A DNA stretch of 64,000 bases from Antrihabitans cavernicola (GTDB taxonomy: Bacteria; Actinomycetota; Actinomycetes; Mycobacteriales; Mycobacteriaceae), in NCBI RefSeq assembly GCF_008297975.1, contig NZ_VLNY01000007.1, positions 62,001-126,000 of the forward strand, in the 5' to 3' direction. Positions 53,501 to 63,578 of this stretch are shown here, one piece after another. How positions within the stretch are numbered: the stretch's first letter is position 1; every line of letters begins with the position of its first letter. The position numbers and the translations under genes were made by a program. The notes under the pieces were generated by a model. That model did no database searches. It saw nothing but the letters and a program-made list of their open reading frames with translations, and was not told where the DNA came from.

Positions 53501-54754
53501 TCAGACGGTGATCGTGCCGTCGACAGCCGCGAGGCCGATATCGGTGCGATAGTGCCCGCCGGGCAATTTGATTGCGGCGATCGTCGCGTAGGCGTCGGTG
53601 CGGGCATCGGCAAGATCTGCGCCGGTGCCGACAATGCTCAACACTCGTCCGCCTGCCGACACCAATGCGCCGTCGTCGCGTCGGGCGGTGCCCGCGTGCA
53701 ACACACCCTCGACGTCGGCGCCGGTGATCGCGTCGCCGGTGCGTGGCCGACCCGGGTAGTTCTCGGCCGCCAGCACCACGGTCACCGCGGCACCGTCACG
53801 CCACTTCGGTTGTGCCACATCGGCGAGCGTCCCCGTTGCGGTGGCGTAGAGCAGCTCACCGAGCGGGCTGTCGAGCAACGCGAGCACGGCTTGCGTCTCC
53901 GGATCGCCGAAGCGGCAGTTGAATTCGACGACGGCGGGCCCGTCGGAGCCGATCGCGAGCCCCGCATACAGCAGCCCGGAAAACGCGCTCCCCCGCGCAA
54001 CAAGCTCTGCGGCAACAGGTTTCACCACATCGTCGACGATCTGCCGCAGCGTCTCGTCCGGCAACCACGGCAGCGGGGTGTACGCGCCCATGCCACCCGT
54101 GTTGGGCCCGACATCGCCGTCCCCCACCCGTTTGTGATCCTGCGCGGGCAGTAGCGGCACCACGGTTGCGCCGTCGACCAGGCAGAACAGCGACACTTCG
54201 GGACCGTCGAGAAACGATTCCAGCAACACAGGGTGGCCGTTCTCCAACAACTCGGCGGCGTGATCGCGCGCGGCAAGCCGGTCGGTCGTCACCACCACAC
54301 CCTTACCTGCGGCGAGCCCGTCGTCCTTGACCACCCAGGTCGGACCGAACCTGTCGAGCGCGGCGTCCAATGCCGCTGGGCTGTCGACGATCTCGCTGTG
54401 CGCGGTACGCACACCAGCCACGGCCATCACATCTTTGGCGAACGCCTTGGACCCCTCGATGCGGGCAGCATCCGCGGACGGACCGAAGCACGCGATGCCC
54501 GCCGCACGCACCGCGTCGGCGACACCGAGTACCAGCGGGACCTCGGGTCCGATCACGACGAGGTCGGCAGCCACCTCGCGCGCAAGGGTCACGACCGCAT
54601 CGCAGGACGAAGCATCGACGGAATCGACCGCCGCGACCGCCGCGATGCCCGCGTTGCCGGGCGCGCATCGCACCTCGGTCACTCCGGGGTCGCGCGCCAA
54701 GGCGAGAACTAGAGCGTGTTCACGGGCACCGGAGCCGATTACGAGTACGCGCAC
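53501..54754 (-). CDS. purD: Phosphoribosylamine-glycine ligase
   Basis: GAR synthetase of 417 residues, second step of purine synthesis. Motifs: [13 protein letters not shown] at the N-terminus, [15 protein letters not shown] in the ATP-grasp, [13 protein letters not shown] and [17 protein letters not shown] start at 54754 has no clear Shine-Dalgarno sequence and could be leaderless. Divergent from the serine-hydrolase lipoprotein. Confidence 0.97.
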   Translation of the reverse strand: MRVLVIGSGAREHALVLALARDPGVTEVRCAPGNAGIAAVAAVDSVDASSCDAVVTLAREVAADLVVIGPEVPLVLGVADAVRAAGIACFGPSADAARIEGSKAFAKDVMAVAGVRTAHSEIVDSPAALDAALDRFGPTWVVKDDGLAAGKGVVVTTDRLAARDHAAELLENGHPVLLESFLDGPEVSLFCLVDGATVVPLLPAQDHKRVGDGDVGPNTGGMGAYTPLPWLPDETLRQIVDDVVKPVAAELVARGSAFSGLLYAGLAIGSDGPAVVEFNCRFGDPETQAVLALLDSPLGELLYATATGTLADVAQPKWRDGAAVTVVLAAENYPGRPRTGDAITGADVEGVLHAGTARRDDGALVSAGGRVLSIVGTGADLADARTDAYATIAAIKLPGGHYRTDIGLAAVDGTITV

Positions 54755-54826
54755 GGGTGTCAGCGTACTTCGGCCGTTCTCGACAACCGCGAGCCCTGCC
54801 GCTACCGTGACAACTTATAGTTCGTA

Positions 54827-54851
54827 ATTCCGGAATATTGGATTACCGGAA
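54827..54851. promoter_or_regulatory. Paired CCGGAA elements at the lipoprotein promoter
   Basis: The palindrome ATTCCGGAAT (54827-54836) and the related ATTACCGGAA (54842-54851) start 15 bases apart just after TTATAGT (54815-54821), a likely -10 element. This is a plausible operator for the ArsR-like regulator encoded by the operon's second gene. Confidence 0.45.
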
Positions 54852-54867
54852 CCACGGGAAGGTTCGG

Positions 54868-55950
54868 ATGAGAACAACCAGCTACCTGGCCTCGGCGGTC
54901 GCCCTTGCGATAGTCGTCGGGCTCACCGCGTGCGGTTCCGACGAGGACGCAAGCGCGTCGCCCACCTCGTCGGCGCCGTCTGCACAGCCGACCGACTGCG
55001 CGCCGCTGCCGGAGCCGGACACCACGTCTGTGCCCGGCTGGATCGGCTACCTCGGCGCACACGGCGACGACACCGGCCTGGCCATCGACAACGGAACAGG
55101 CACCCGAATCGACCACCGCCCCGACGACAAGCGACCGCTCGCATCGACCGTCAAGGTCGTACACCTTGCCGCGTACGCGCAGGCCGCAGCAACTGGGCGA
55201 ATCGATCCCGACCAGCAGATCCCCGTCGCCGACTGGGAGCGCTGGTACCTGCCCGGCAGCGACGGCGACGCACATCCGCGGGCGCTCGCTCGGCTCGGCA
55301 ATCCCACCTCGGTCACGATCGACCAGCTGGTCAGCGCGATGATGCAGGAGAGCGACAACGCCGCCGCCGACTATCTGCTCGACCGCCTCGGCGACACGGC
55401 TCTGACCGACGCCGCCCGGACAGGTGGCTGGCAGGACTTCGCCCCGGCGTCGAAACTCGGATCCATGCTGCGGGCAAAAGACGCGACGATCACCGTGGGC
55501 AACGAGCGTGACGCGGCCCGTCGCTACGTCGCCGAACCGGCGTATCGCAAGCGGATGGCCGCCCTCCCGCTGCCCGGAATCGACGAGCAGGTCGCATGGG
55601 CCGATACGACCGAGGCGGGTTCGGCTGCCGATGTCGCGTCGATCATGCGGTCCATCGCAACCGGGGAATTCGGGCCGGGCGCCGATGTCGCCCGGCGCCA
55701 GCTGGAATGGCAGCCAACGATCCCTGGTCTTACCGCTGTCGGCTTCAAGAGCGGATCGTTGCCGGGTGTGCTTACGGATGCCTTCTACATTCGGCGACCC
55801 GACGGGACGGTCGGCACAGCTGTCCTGCTCAACCGACGAATGCCGACCGAATCTTGGGCCGGCGCTGTGCAGTCGTTGCCCGAGCAGCAATTGCTGCTCG
55901 CGGCACTGCTGAAACCGGAGGCCGCAGGCCAGCTACAGTGCGCGGTGTGA
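54868..55950 (+). CDS. Beta-lactamase-fold serine hydrolase lipoprotein
   Basis: Exported lipoprotein of 360 residues. Signal LASAVALAIVVGLTAC with lipobox LTAC and a Ser/Ala-rich linker precede a serine-beta-lactamase/PBP fold. The three active-site elements are recognisable: SxxK in LASTVKVVHL, SDN in QESDNAAADY, and KSG in GFKSGSLPG. It could be a class A-like beta-lactamase, a D,D-carboxypeptidase or an esterase; the omega-loop Glu is not clear. ATG at 54868 follows GGGAAGG. Translationally coupled to an ArsR-like gene. Confidence 0.82.
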   Translation: MRTTSYLASAVALAIVVGLTACGSDEDASASPTSSAPSAQPTDCAPLPEPDTTSVPGWIGYLGAHGDDTGLAIDNGTGTRIDHRPDDKRPLASTVKVVHLAAYAQAAATGRIDPDQQIPVADWERWYLPGSDGDAHPRALARLGNPTSVTIDQLVSAMMQESDNAAADYLLDRLGDTALTDAARTGGWQDFAPASKLGSMLRAKDATITVGNERDAARRYVAEPAYRKRMAALPLPGIDEQVAWADTTEAGSAADVASIMRSIATGEFGPGADVARRQLEWQPTIPGLTAVGFKSGSLPGVLTDAFYIRRPDGTVGTAVLLNRRMPTESWAGAVQSLPEQQLLLAALLKPEAAGQLQCAV

Positions 55951-56423
55951 GCGAACCTCGCGGACTCGACGCGCGGGTCTCCGAATTGGAGTCCCGCGTC
56001 GCCGCGCTGGAAGGCGACGCACCTCCCGCCGCTGCCGACGAGACTGCCGGCGCGGGGATCGTCGGCTATCAAGGCAACGTGAGCGTCGGCGGTGGGCCCA
56101 TCGACTGGGCGATCCGGTACGACGCAGCAGCTGCATTGCGCATACCGAGCGAACAACTGGCGGAAGTGTTGGCGGCGTTGGGAAGTCCGGTTCGGTTGGC
56201 ACTGGTTCGGACATTGCTCCGCGGCCCGACGAGCACCAAGGAGCTAGAGGCGGCGGCCGATCTCAGCTCCCCCGGTCAGCTCTACCATCATCTCCGGGCA
56301 CTCACCGGTGCACGCGTGGTCGAACCGCACGGTCGTGGCACGTATCGGATCGCGGGGCCGAAAGTTGTTCCGGTACTGGTACTTATCCTCGCTGCCGCCG
56401 ATATCGCCGGAGAGCTCGGCTAA
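55947..56423 (+). CDS. ArsR-like winged-helix regulator
   Basis: Protein of 158 residues. An N-terminal heptad stretch (ARVSELESRVAALEGD) suggests a coiled coil; a strand-rich segment GIVGYQGNVSVGGGPIDWAI follows; the winged helix occupies residues about 70-135 (LGSPVRLALVRTLLRGPTST, SSPGQLYHHLRALTGARVVE). The GTG start overlaps the lipoprotein stop (GTGA). It probably regulates its own operon. I recall similar regulator/serine-hydrolase pairs in other Actinobacteria. Confidence 0.8.
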   Translation: MSEPRGLDARVSELESRVAALEGDAPPAAADETAGAGIVGYQGNVSVGGGPIDWAIRYDAAAALRIPSEQLAEVLAALGSPVRLALVRTLLRGPTSTKELEAAADLSSPGQLYHHLRALTGARVVEPHGRGTYRIAGPKVVPVLVLILAAADIAGELG

Positions 56424-56434
56424 GGCAAACCGGG

Positions 56435-57352
56435 CTAGCCGCCGGCCGAGTCGACCAGTCGTGCGGCAGCCGATCGAGGAACGACGACCACCGGAACCGG
56501 CGAATCGCGCACGATCTTGATAGCGCGCGAACCGAGGAACACCCGCGCCACCGGACCCGACTTGCTCGAGCCGACCGCCAAGATATCGCCGGGCTGCCAG
56601 TCGATGTCTTCCAACGCTTCCGACCACGTGCGACCGTGCCCGATCGCCGATGTGAGTCCGTCCGGGACGTCGGGCAGTGCGCGCACCCTGTCGATGGCTG
56701 CGGCCGTCTGCCGCTCCACATCGCCGACCCACGTTGCGACCACAAGGTTTTCGCCGTCCGATCCCAACTGCGTGGTGTACGGCGTCGGGCCTCGAACAGC
56801 GAAGGCCGCGAGGCGCAGGCTCGCCTTCAGCCGCGCCGCGACCGCTGCGGATGCCAACACCAATTCGTCCTGCTCCAGAGTCCCGTCGTACGCGGCAGTG
56901 ACCCGAGCGATGGTCTGATTCGGCTTGACCCGAAATCCTCTCGGGGACAACGCGACCGAGACGTCCGAGCTGTAGAGCAGGCGCGACGTGACGCTCCCGA
57001 GGGCCACATGCCCGAATACGCCTGCCGACGACGAGCCGAGCACGATGATCGTTGCCGCGTGCCTGTTGGCAAGCTCCAGGATGCCCGTCGACGTCGATGG
57101 CGCCTCGTGCACAACGTAGGTCGCGCTGATTCCCTGCGGCACCTCTTGGCGCGCGGTGTCCAGAGCAGCGGATGCCGCCGTTGCCATGTAGTCGCGGAAG
57201 TCACCGTCGATCCGGGCGAGACCCGGCGCGGGTGCGGACGGGATGATCGAGCACACCACCAGGTCTTCACCCGTCGACGCAGCCAGGAGCGCGGCCAGAT
57301 GTATTGTCGCGGTGCTTTTTCCGTCCGGTGCGTAACCGACGACCAACGTCAT
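56435..57352 (-). CDS. Tandem universal stress protein
   Basis: Protein of 305 residues with two Usp domains. ATP-binding glycine motifs appear in each: VLGSSSAGVFGHVALGSV near residue 115 and AVGSSKSGPVARVFLGS near 265. The start overlaps the upstream permease stop (ATGA), so it is translationally coupled to it and may adjust transport in response to ATP. Confidence 0.88.
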   Translation of the reverse strand: MTLVVGYAPDGKSTATIHLAALLAASTGEDLVVCSIIPSAPAPGLARIDGDFRDYMATAASAALDTARQEVPQGISATYVVHEAPSTSTGILELANRHAATIIVLGSSSAGVFGHVALGSVTSRLLYSSDVSVALSPRGFRVKPNQTIARVTAAYDGTLEQDELVLASAAVAARLKASLRLAAFAVRGPTPYTTQLGSDGENLVVATWVGDVERQTAAAIDRVRALPDVPDGLTSAIGHGRTWSEALEDIDWQPGDILAVGSSKSGPVARVFLGSRAIKIVRDSPVPVVVVPRSAAARLVDSAGG

Positions 57353-58794
57353 GCCGTGTCTCCTGTGGTCAGCCCCGCGGGCTCGCCGCGGCCGAGCCGT
57401 GAATGCTTGATTCCGTAGCAGAAGTACCAGACCAGCGCGACCGCCACCCAGACGAGAAACACGTAGATGGTGACCGGTCGCAGATCTTTGATGATCCACA
57501 GGCAGCCGACGACCGACAGCACCGGAGTGACGGGATACCCGGGGACCTTGAAGCTGCGCGGAATGTCAGGCGCCGTTCGTCGCAGCACCACCACGCCGAT
57601 CGACACGACGAGAAACGCGACAAGCGTTCCGATGCTGGTCATCTCGGCCAAGAAGTTGATCGGGATGAAGCCGGCGAGAATGCTGATCAGCACGCACACC
57701 ACCACGGTGTTGTGCACCGGCGTCATGGTCCGCGGATTCACCCGGTGAAACAGCGACGGGATCATCCCGTCACGCGACATCGCGAACAGAATTCGGGTCT
57801 GCCCGTAGATCACCACCAAGGTCACGCTGAAGATGGACACCACAGCACCGGCGGCCAACAGCGTTCCCGGCCAAGCGGATCCGGTGACCTGCTCGAGGAT
57901 CGCGGACAGTCCGGCTTCCTGGTCCTTGAAAGCAGACGGTTCCTGGGCGCCGATCGCTACTGCGACGACCGCGATGTAGACACCGGTCACAGCGACCAGC
58001 GCGATGAGGATGGCCAACGGCATGTTGCGGTGCGGATTCTTCACCTCCTCACCTGCTGTAGACACGGCGTCGAGGCCGATGTACGAGAAGAAGATGATGC
58101 CCGCCGCCGACATGATGCCGCTGAATCCGAAAGGCGCGAAGTTCGCGAAATGATCGCTGTTCCAACCGCCGAGCCCCACGACCACGAACAGCGCGAGGAT
58201 CAGCAGCTTGATCGTCACCATCACAGCGTTGGTCTTCGCCGACTCGCTCGCACCCCGGACCAGCAGCACCCCGCACAGGCAGACCAGCACAACGGCGGGC
58301 AGGTTGATGATGCCGCCTTGCTCGGGTGCCTGCGACAGGGCGTCGGGTATCTGGAACCCGAAGATGTTGTTCAGCAACTCGTTCAGGTATTGCGACCAGC
58401 CGACGGATACCGCCGCAGCAGACACGCCGTACTCCAGCAGCAGGCAGGCGCCCACCGCCATCGCGGGCATCTCGCCGAGCGTCGCATAGGCATACGAGTA
58501 CGACGATCCCGAAACCGGCACGGCGCCAGCTAGTTCCGCGTAGCAGATCGCGGTGAGCCCCGCGACGACGCCGGCGACGACAAACGAGATGAGCGTTGCT
58601 GGCCCGGCGACCGGCACTGCCTGGGCAAGGACGAAGAAGATTCCGGTGCCGATCGTGGCACCGATTCCGAACATCGAGAGCTGGACGAGTCCGATCGATC
58701 GCTTCAACTCGCTACCGCCGGTGTCCGCCCCCGTCTCGGCGCTCATCGCGACCACCGGTTTACGCCGCAGAACCTGGTTTGCCAACGACGCCAT
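57349..58794 (-). CDS. APC-family amino acid permease (cationic amino acid transporter type)
   Basis: Membrane protein of 481 residues with 12-14 helices. The APC signature FGIGATIGTGIFFVLAQ is in helix 1, and FFSYIGLDAVSTAGEEVKNP marks helix 6. It resembles YhdG/CAT transporters of arginine or lysine. The start ATG at 58794 follows CAGGAGT. Operon with a universal stress protein, a pairing seen in other bacteria. Confidence 0.9.
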   Translation of the reverse strand: MASLANQVLRRKPVVAMSAETGADTGGSELKRSIGLVQLSMFGIGATIGTGIFFVLAQAVPVAGPATLISFVVAGVVAGLTAICYAELAGAVPVSGSSYSYAYATLGEMPAMAVGACLLLEYGVSAAAVSVGWSQYLNELLNNIFGFQIPDALSQAPEQGGIINLPAVVLVCLCGVLLVRGASESAKTNAVMVTIKLLILALFVVVGLGGWNSDHFANFAPFGFSGIMSAAGIIFFSYIGLDAVSTAGEEVKNPHRNMPLAILIALVAVTGVYIAVVAVAIGAQEPSAFKDQEAGLSAILEQVTGSAWPGTLLAAGAVVSIFSVTLVVIYGQTRILFAMSRDGMIPSLFHRVNPRTMTPVHNTVVVCVLISILAGFIPINFLAEMTSIGTLVAFLVVSIGVVVLRRTAPDIPRSFKVPGYPVTPVLSVVGCLWIIKDLRPVTIYVFLVWVAVALVWYFCYGIKHSRLGRGEPAGLTTGDTA

Positions 58795-58873
58795 GGGGAA
58801 CTCCTGCCCGCAAGCCAACGTGAGGCATTCATAGTGCGCCGCGCACCGATGCCGCACAAGCAGAACGGACAGT

Positions 58874-58890
58874 TCAGGCGTCGAGCCTGA
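58874..58890 (-). terminator. Weak hairpin after the glycosyltransferase gene
   Basis: TCAGGC-gtcga-GCCTGA, a six-base perfect stem ten bases after the glycosyltransferase stop on the minus strand. No T-tract follows, so it may be a weak or factor-dependent terminator, or an RNA-stability hairpin, before the permease gene. Confidence 0.4.
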
Positions 58891-58899
58891 GTTTCTCCA

Positions 58900-60150
58900 C
58901 TATTTGCCGGGCTGACTGCTTTCGGCCACTGCCTGCCGGAAGACCCAGCGCAGTCCGACGAACCGAGCAAGCGTCGCAAGTAGATTCGCTGCGACCAGGA
59001 CCACGAGCTCCACATGCTTGGACGCCGACGGCACCCATTCGTGCAGACCGAACAACGACCCGCTGGTCAGGAGCAGACCGAAGCCGAAAATCGCCAGCCC
59101 TTGCAGTTGATGTTTCGCGGCCTTGTCGCCGCCTCGCACACCGAAGGTGAATGCGCGGTTGGCGGCCGTATTGAAGATCGCGGTGGCGAGCAACGCCAGG
59201 AAGTTGGCGACCTGCGCACCGACCGCCCCGTGCAGCATCAGGTACAAGATCGCGTAGGCGACGGTGCTGGCAACGCCGACCACACCGAATCGGACGAGCT
59301 GGCCGATCATTCCGCGCGGCACTCCGGGCACCAGCGGCTCCCGTCCCATGCTGAGGCGCAATTCGTCCAACGGCAACGTTCCGAGTGTCAGTGCGCGACC
59401 GAGACGCCAGACACCGAGGAGATCCTTCTTGACGGTGTCGACGATGTCGACGCGACTGTCCGGGTCGTCGACCCAGTCGACCGGCACCTCGTGGATACGT
59501 AAGCCGATGCGTTCGGCGAGGATCAGCAGTTCGGTGTCGAAGAACCATTCGCTGTCCTCGACCACCGGCAGCAGGCGGCGCGCGACCTCGGTCCGCATCG
59601 CCTTGAAACCACACTGCGCATCCGAGAACTTGGCGTGCAGCGACGCGCGCAGAATCAGGTTGTAGCTGCGCGAGATGAACTCCCGCTTGGGACCGCGGAC
59701 CACCCGCGACGTGCGGCTGAGCCGAGACCCGATCGCCAGGTCCGAATGGCCCGACACCAGCGGTGCGATCAGCGGCATCAGCGCGTTGAGATCGGTGGAG
59801 AGGTCGACGTCCATGTACGCCACGACCTCGGCGTCCGAGGCACACCACGCGGTGCGCAACGCCCGGCCGCGGCCCTTCTCGTCGAGGTGGACCACCCGGA
59901 TGCCGTCGAGATCCAGCGCGACCCGGTAGGCGATGGCCAGCGTCGAATCGGTGCTTGCGTTGTCCGCGATGGTGATTCGTGCCGAGTAGGGCACTTCCTC
60001 GGTGAGGAAGTCGTGCAGGCGGCGAACACATGCCTCGAGGTCGGCTTCTTCGTTGTAGACGGGGATGACGATGTCGAGAGTGGGTGCCAGCAGGTCCACC
60101 GAGCTCTCCGGCCGCCATGCGCGTCCGGATCGCGGCATCGATTTGGTCAT
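58900..60150 (-). CDS. Family 2 glycosyltransferase fused to a GtrA-like membrane domain
   Basis: Protein of 416 residues. The N-terminal GT2 domain (LDIVIPVYNEEADLEACVRR; DVDLSTD as DXD; QCGFKAM) resembles dolichol/polyprenol-phosphate mannose or glucose synthases. The C-terminal GtrA domain (about residues 285-400) has four helices (LVRFGVVGVASTVAYAILYL, FLALLATAIFNTAANRAFTF and others). It probably makes a polyprenyl-phosphate sugar and helps move it across the membrane. Start ATG at 60150. Confidence 0.9.
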   Translation of the reverse strand: MTKSMPRSGRAWRPESSVDLLAPTLDIVIPVYNEEADLEACVRRLHDFLTEEVPYSARITIADNASTDSTLAIAYRVALDLDGIRVVHLDEKGRGRALRTAWCASDAEVVAYMDVDLSTDLNALMPLIAPLVSGHSDLAIGSRLSRTSRVVRGPKREFISRSYNLILRASLHAKFSDAQCGFKAMRTEVARRLLPVVEDSEWFFDTELLILAERIGLRIHEVPVDWVDDPDSRVDIVDTVKKDLLGVWRLGRALTLGTLPLDELRLSMGREPLVPGVPRGMIGQLVRFGVVGVASTVAYAILYLMLHGAVGAQVANFLALLATAIFNTAANRAFTFGVRGGDKAAKHQLQGLAIFGFGLLLTSGSLFGLHEWVPSASKHVELVVLVAANLLATLARFVGLRWVFRQAVAESSQPGK

Positions 60151-60249
60151 GGTTGAACTCTGCTGCGGCAAGCTGTCGCGATCCTGCGTCCAGGCTGGCA
60201 GTTGGCTGTGCGCACCCGACTCGGTCGGGTCGGCACTATCCTCGGCCCC

Positions 60250-60675
60250 ATGGCATCCGTTTTCAGCGCGATCATCGCCGGCGACATCCCTGGTCGATTC
60301 GTCTGGGAGGACGACGACGTCGTCGCATTCCTGACCATCGCTCCCGTCACGCAAGGCCACACCCTGGTGGTACCCCGCCAGGAGATCGATCAGTGGCAAG
60401 ACGTCGACGGCGCGGTCTTCGCGAAGGTCACCGCCGTCGCGCAGGCGATCGGTCGCGGCGTCCGCAAGGGCTGGGACGCGCCCCGAGCCGGGCTGCTCAT
60501 CGCGGGTATCGAGGTGCCGCATCTGCACCTGCATGTGTTCCCGGCGTGGGAGATGAACAATTTCGACATCTCCGGTGCCGACGCGAATCCGTCGGCGGAG
60601 TCGCTCGATCAGGCTGCGGCGACGTTGAAGGGTGCGCTTCGCGACCTCGGCTACGGCGACACCGTCCCCGCCTGA
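60250..60675 (+). CDS. HIT-family protein (second)
   Basis: Protein of 141 residues. Triad in [15 protein letters not shown]-terminal [20 protein letters not shown] and [16 protein letters not shown]. The C-terminal tail differs from the first HIT protein, so it is not a recent duplicate. ATG at 60250 chosen. Its last 25 bases overlap the phoR 3' end on the opposite strand. Confidence 0.92.
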   Translation: MASVFSAIIAGDIPGRFVWEDDDVVAFLTIAPVTQGHTLVVPRQEIDQWQDVDGAVFAKVTAVAQAIGRGVRKGWDAPRAGLLIAGIEVPHLHLHVFPAWEMNNFDISGADANPSAESLDQAAATLKGALRDLGYGDTVPA

Positions 60676-62093
60676 ACCGGCTCGGGCGCCGGTTCCCGCA
60701 CTCTCGGCAGCGCGACCGTGAAAGTCGCACCCTTGCCCGGCGCGCTCGACACGGACACCTCCCCGTGGTGGGCAGCGACCAGCGCCGACACGATCGACAG
60801 GCCGAGCCCGGTTCCGCCGCTGCTGCGGTTGCGGGACGCGTCCGTGCGATAGAAGCGCTCGAACACGCGCTCGGAATCGTGGTCGGGTAAGCCAGGACCG
60901 GTGTCGACCACCTGCAGCAGCGCTTGGTCTTCGGTGGTGGACACCCGGACGGTGACGTGCGCGGAGGTCGGTGTGTGCGTCAGCGCGTTGTTCACCAGGT
61001 TCGCGAGCACCTGCCGCAACCGGGCCTCGTCACCGATCACTTCCGGTGTGCCCGGCCCGTCCAGAACCTCCATGTCGATGGTGCGTTCCGGGGCAACAGC
61101 CCGCGCGTCGTGCACGGCGTCGCTGGCGAGGGAGAGCAGGTCGACGGGCTTGCTTTCCAGCGGTCGCTGCGCGTCGAGGCGGGCAAGCATCAGCAGATCT
61201 TCCACCAGCAGACCCATTCGCGCCGACTCGCTTTCGATGCGGTTCATCAGCATCGCGGTGTCGTTCGTCGCGCCCTGCCGATACAGCTCCGCGAAGCCGC
61301 GAATGGTGGTCAAGGGGGTGCGCAACTCGTGGCTGGCGTCGGCGATGAAGCGTCGCATCTTGTCTTCCGACCGGCGGGCAGCCGCCTCCGACGCCGCGGT
61401 GGCAGCGAACGCATGTTGGATCTGCGCGAGCATGCCGTTCAATGCGACGGAGAGTCGATCCACTTCGGTGTTGTTGTTGCGCACCGGTACTCGTCGATGC
61501 AGGTCACCCGCGGCGATCGCGGCGGCCGTGCCCTCCACCGCACGCAACGGGCGCAGACTGCGGCGAATCACGAAGTAGCCGCCGAACGCCAGCGCGATCA
61601 GCACCGCCGCGCCGATGCTCATCTGCAGCACGATCAGCTTGTCGACGGTCTCGTTGTTCTCGGTCAGCCTGATCGCGACCGTGGTGGTTCCGGCAGGTGT
61701 CGCAGTTGTCAGCGCTCGCCACTCGACGGGCGAATCCCCCACCGATGGAACGGTTTCCGGAGACGTTCCCAAGGTGGCGGGCAGATCCGGCGTCACACCG
61801 CCGTCGTTGATGATCAGTTGCGTATTACCTGCGGGATCGCGGACCTGAACGTAGAACTGGGTGGGCGGCCTGCCCGGGTTCGGTTCCTTCGGCGGCGACA
61901 GCGGCCGACCGAACCGCGGTTTGGCCCAGCCCTGCGCGGCGTCGTGCAGCTGCTGGTCCGTGCGATGAGTCAACGATCGCTCGATCGCCGACGTCACCGC
62001 CACACCCGACGCCATCAGCCCCAATGCGGCCAGAACCACCAGCGCCGCAACGAGAGTGAAGCGCAGGGGAATTCCGGACAGTCTTTTCACCAC
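60651..62093 (-). CDS. phoR: Sensor histidine kinase PhoR
   Basis: Membrane sensor of 479-480 residues. Helices at about residues 10-35 and 160-185 enclose an extracytoplasmic sensor ([22 protein letters not shown]); a HAMP domain, HisKA with [13 protein letters not shown], and an HATPase ([27 protein letters not shown]) follow. GTG at 62093 or 62090, four to seven bases after the phoP stop, is likely. Orthologous to mycobacterial PhoR, which responds to acid and envelope stress. Confidence 0.92.
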   Translation of the reverse strand: MVKRLSGIPLRFTLVAALVVLAALGLMASGVAVTSAIERSLTHRTDQQLHDAAQGWAKPRFGRPLSPPKEPNPGRPPTQFYVQVRDPAGNTQLIINDGGVTPDLPATLGTSPETVPSVGDSPVEWRALTTATPAGTTTVAIRLTENNETVDKLIVLQMSIGAAVLIALAFGGYFVIRRSLRPLRAVEGTAAAIAAGDLHRRVPVRNNNTEVDRLSVALNGMLAQIQHAFAATAASEAAARRSEDKMRRFIADASHELRTPLTTIRGFAELYRQGATNDTAMLMNRIESESARMGLLVEDLLMLARLDAQRPLESKPVDLLSLASDAVHDARAVAPERTIDMEVLDGPGTPEVIGDEARLRQVLANLVNNALTHTPTSAHVTVRVSTTEDQALLQVVDTGPGLPDHDSERVFERFYRTDASRNRSSGGTGLGLSIVSALVAAHHGEVSVSSAPGKGATFTVALPRVREPAPEPVQAGTVSP

Positions 62094-62097
62094 GTCG

Positions 62098-62811
<714 letters not shown>

Positions 62812-62846
62812 ACTCTCCTATCAGGCTATTTTTCGTCTGGGGAGTT

Positions 62847-62864
62847 CCTGCGAGTTTCCTGTGA
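62847..62864 (-). promoter_or_regulatory. Candidate PhoP box at the phoP promoter
   Basis: On the minus strand TCACAGG-aaac-TCGCAGG, two seven-base direct repeats with a four-base spacer, close to the mycobacterial PhoP consensus TCACAGC-N4-TCACAGC. It lies 35 bases before the phoP GTG in the gap shared with the divergent M50-like gene. Confidence 0.65.
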
Positions 62865-62898
62865 ATTGCCGTGCCCGCCGTCTGGGATCATCGACTCG

Positions 62899-63555
62899 GT
62901 GAATACGTATTGGCACACCTGGACGGCATACATCCCGGTTGTCGTCGCTGCCGCGCTGGTGCTGATCCGGCCGCTGTGGCCGCTGACCCGCCACACCGTG
63001 ACGCTCGCACACGAGGCCGGTCACGCTGTCGCCGCACTGGCCACCGGTCGTCGACTCACCGGGATCCGCCTACATTCGGACAGCTCGGGGCTGACGCTGT
63101 CTCGTGGTCGACCCCGAGGTCCGGGCATGGTGCTGACCGCCGCGGCGGGCTATCTGGCTCCGTCGCTGCTCGGATTGGCAGGCGCGGTGTTGATCGGCGC
63201 AGGCCAGCGGCGCGCGCTGCTGTGGGGTGCACTGGTGCTGATGGCTGCGATGCTGCTGTTCATCCGGAACGTCTTCGGTCTGGCGGTGCTGGTTGTCGTA
63301 GGCGCGGCGTTCGGGCTGGTCGCGTACTACGGGTCCGCGAGTCTGCAGGAGCATTTCGGCTATCTCGCCATCTGGGTGCTGCTGATCGGCAATGTCCGAA
63401 CGATCGTCGAAGGTGCGCAGAACCGCTCCGGCCAGACCGATGTCGACCAGCTGCGTGGGCTCACCCACCTCCCCCGCGTGTTCTGGATCCTGCTGCTCAT
63501 CGCCATCTCCGTAGCAATCGGAGTGCTCGCGTGGCGGGTGCAGTACCTGGGCTGA
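62899..63555 (+). CDS. M50B-like membrane metalloprotease
   Basis: Protein of 218 residues with five to six helices and the zinc motif HEAGH in LAHEAGHAVAALATG near residue 38. Typical of the short M50B-like family of Actinobacteria; a second ligand segment is not obvious, so activity is not assured. GTG at 62899 is the preferred start; upstream sequence is the phoP regulatory region. Shared promoter region implies possible PhoP control. Confidence 0.82.
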   Translation: MNTYWHTWTAYIPVVVAAALVLIRPLWPLTRHTVTLAHEAGHAVAALATGRRLTGIRLHSDSSGLTLSRGRPRGPGMVLTAAAGYLAPSLLGLAGAVLIGAGQRRALLWGALVLMAAMLLFIRNVFGLAVLVVVGAAFGLVAYYGSASLQEHFGYLAIWVLLIGNVRTIVEGAQNRSGQTDVDQLRGLTHLPRVFWILLLIAISVAIGVLAWRVQYLG

Positions 63556-63578
63556 GGTGCTTGCCCGACAATTGGACG

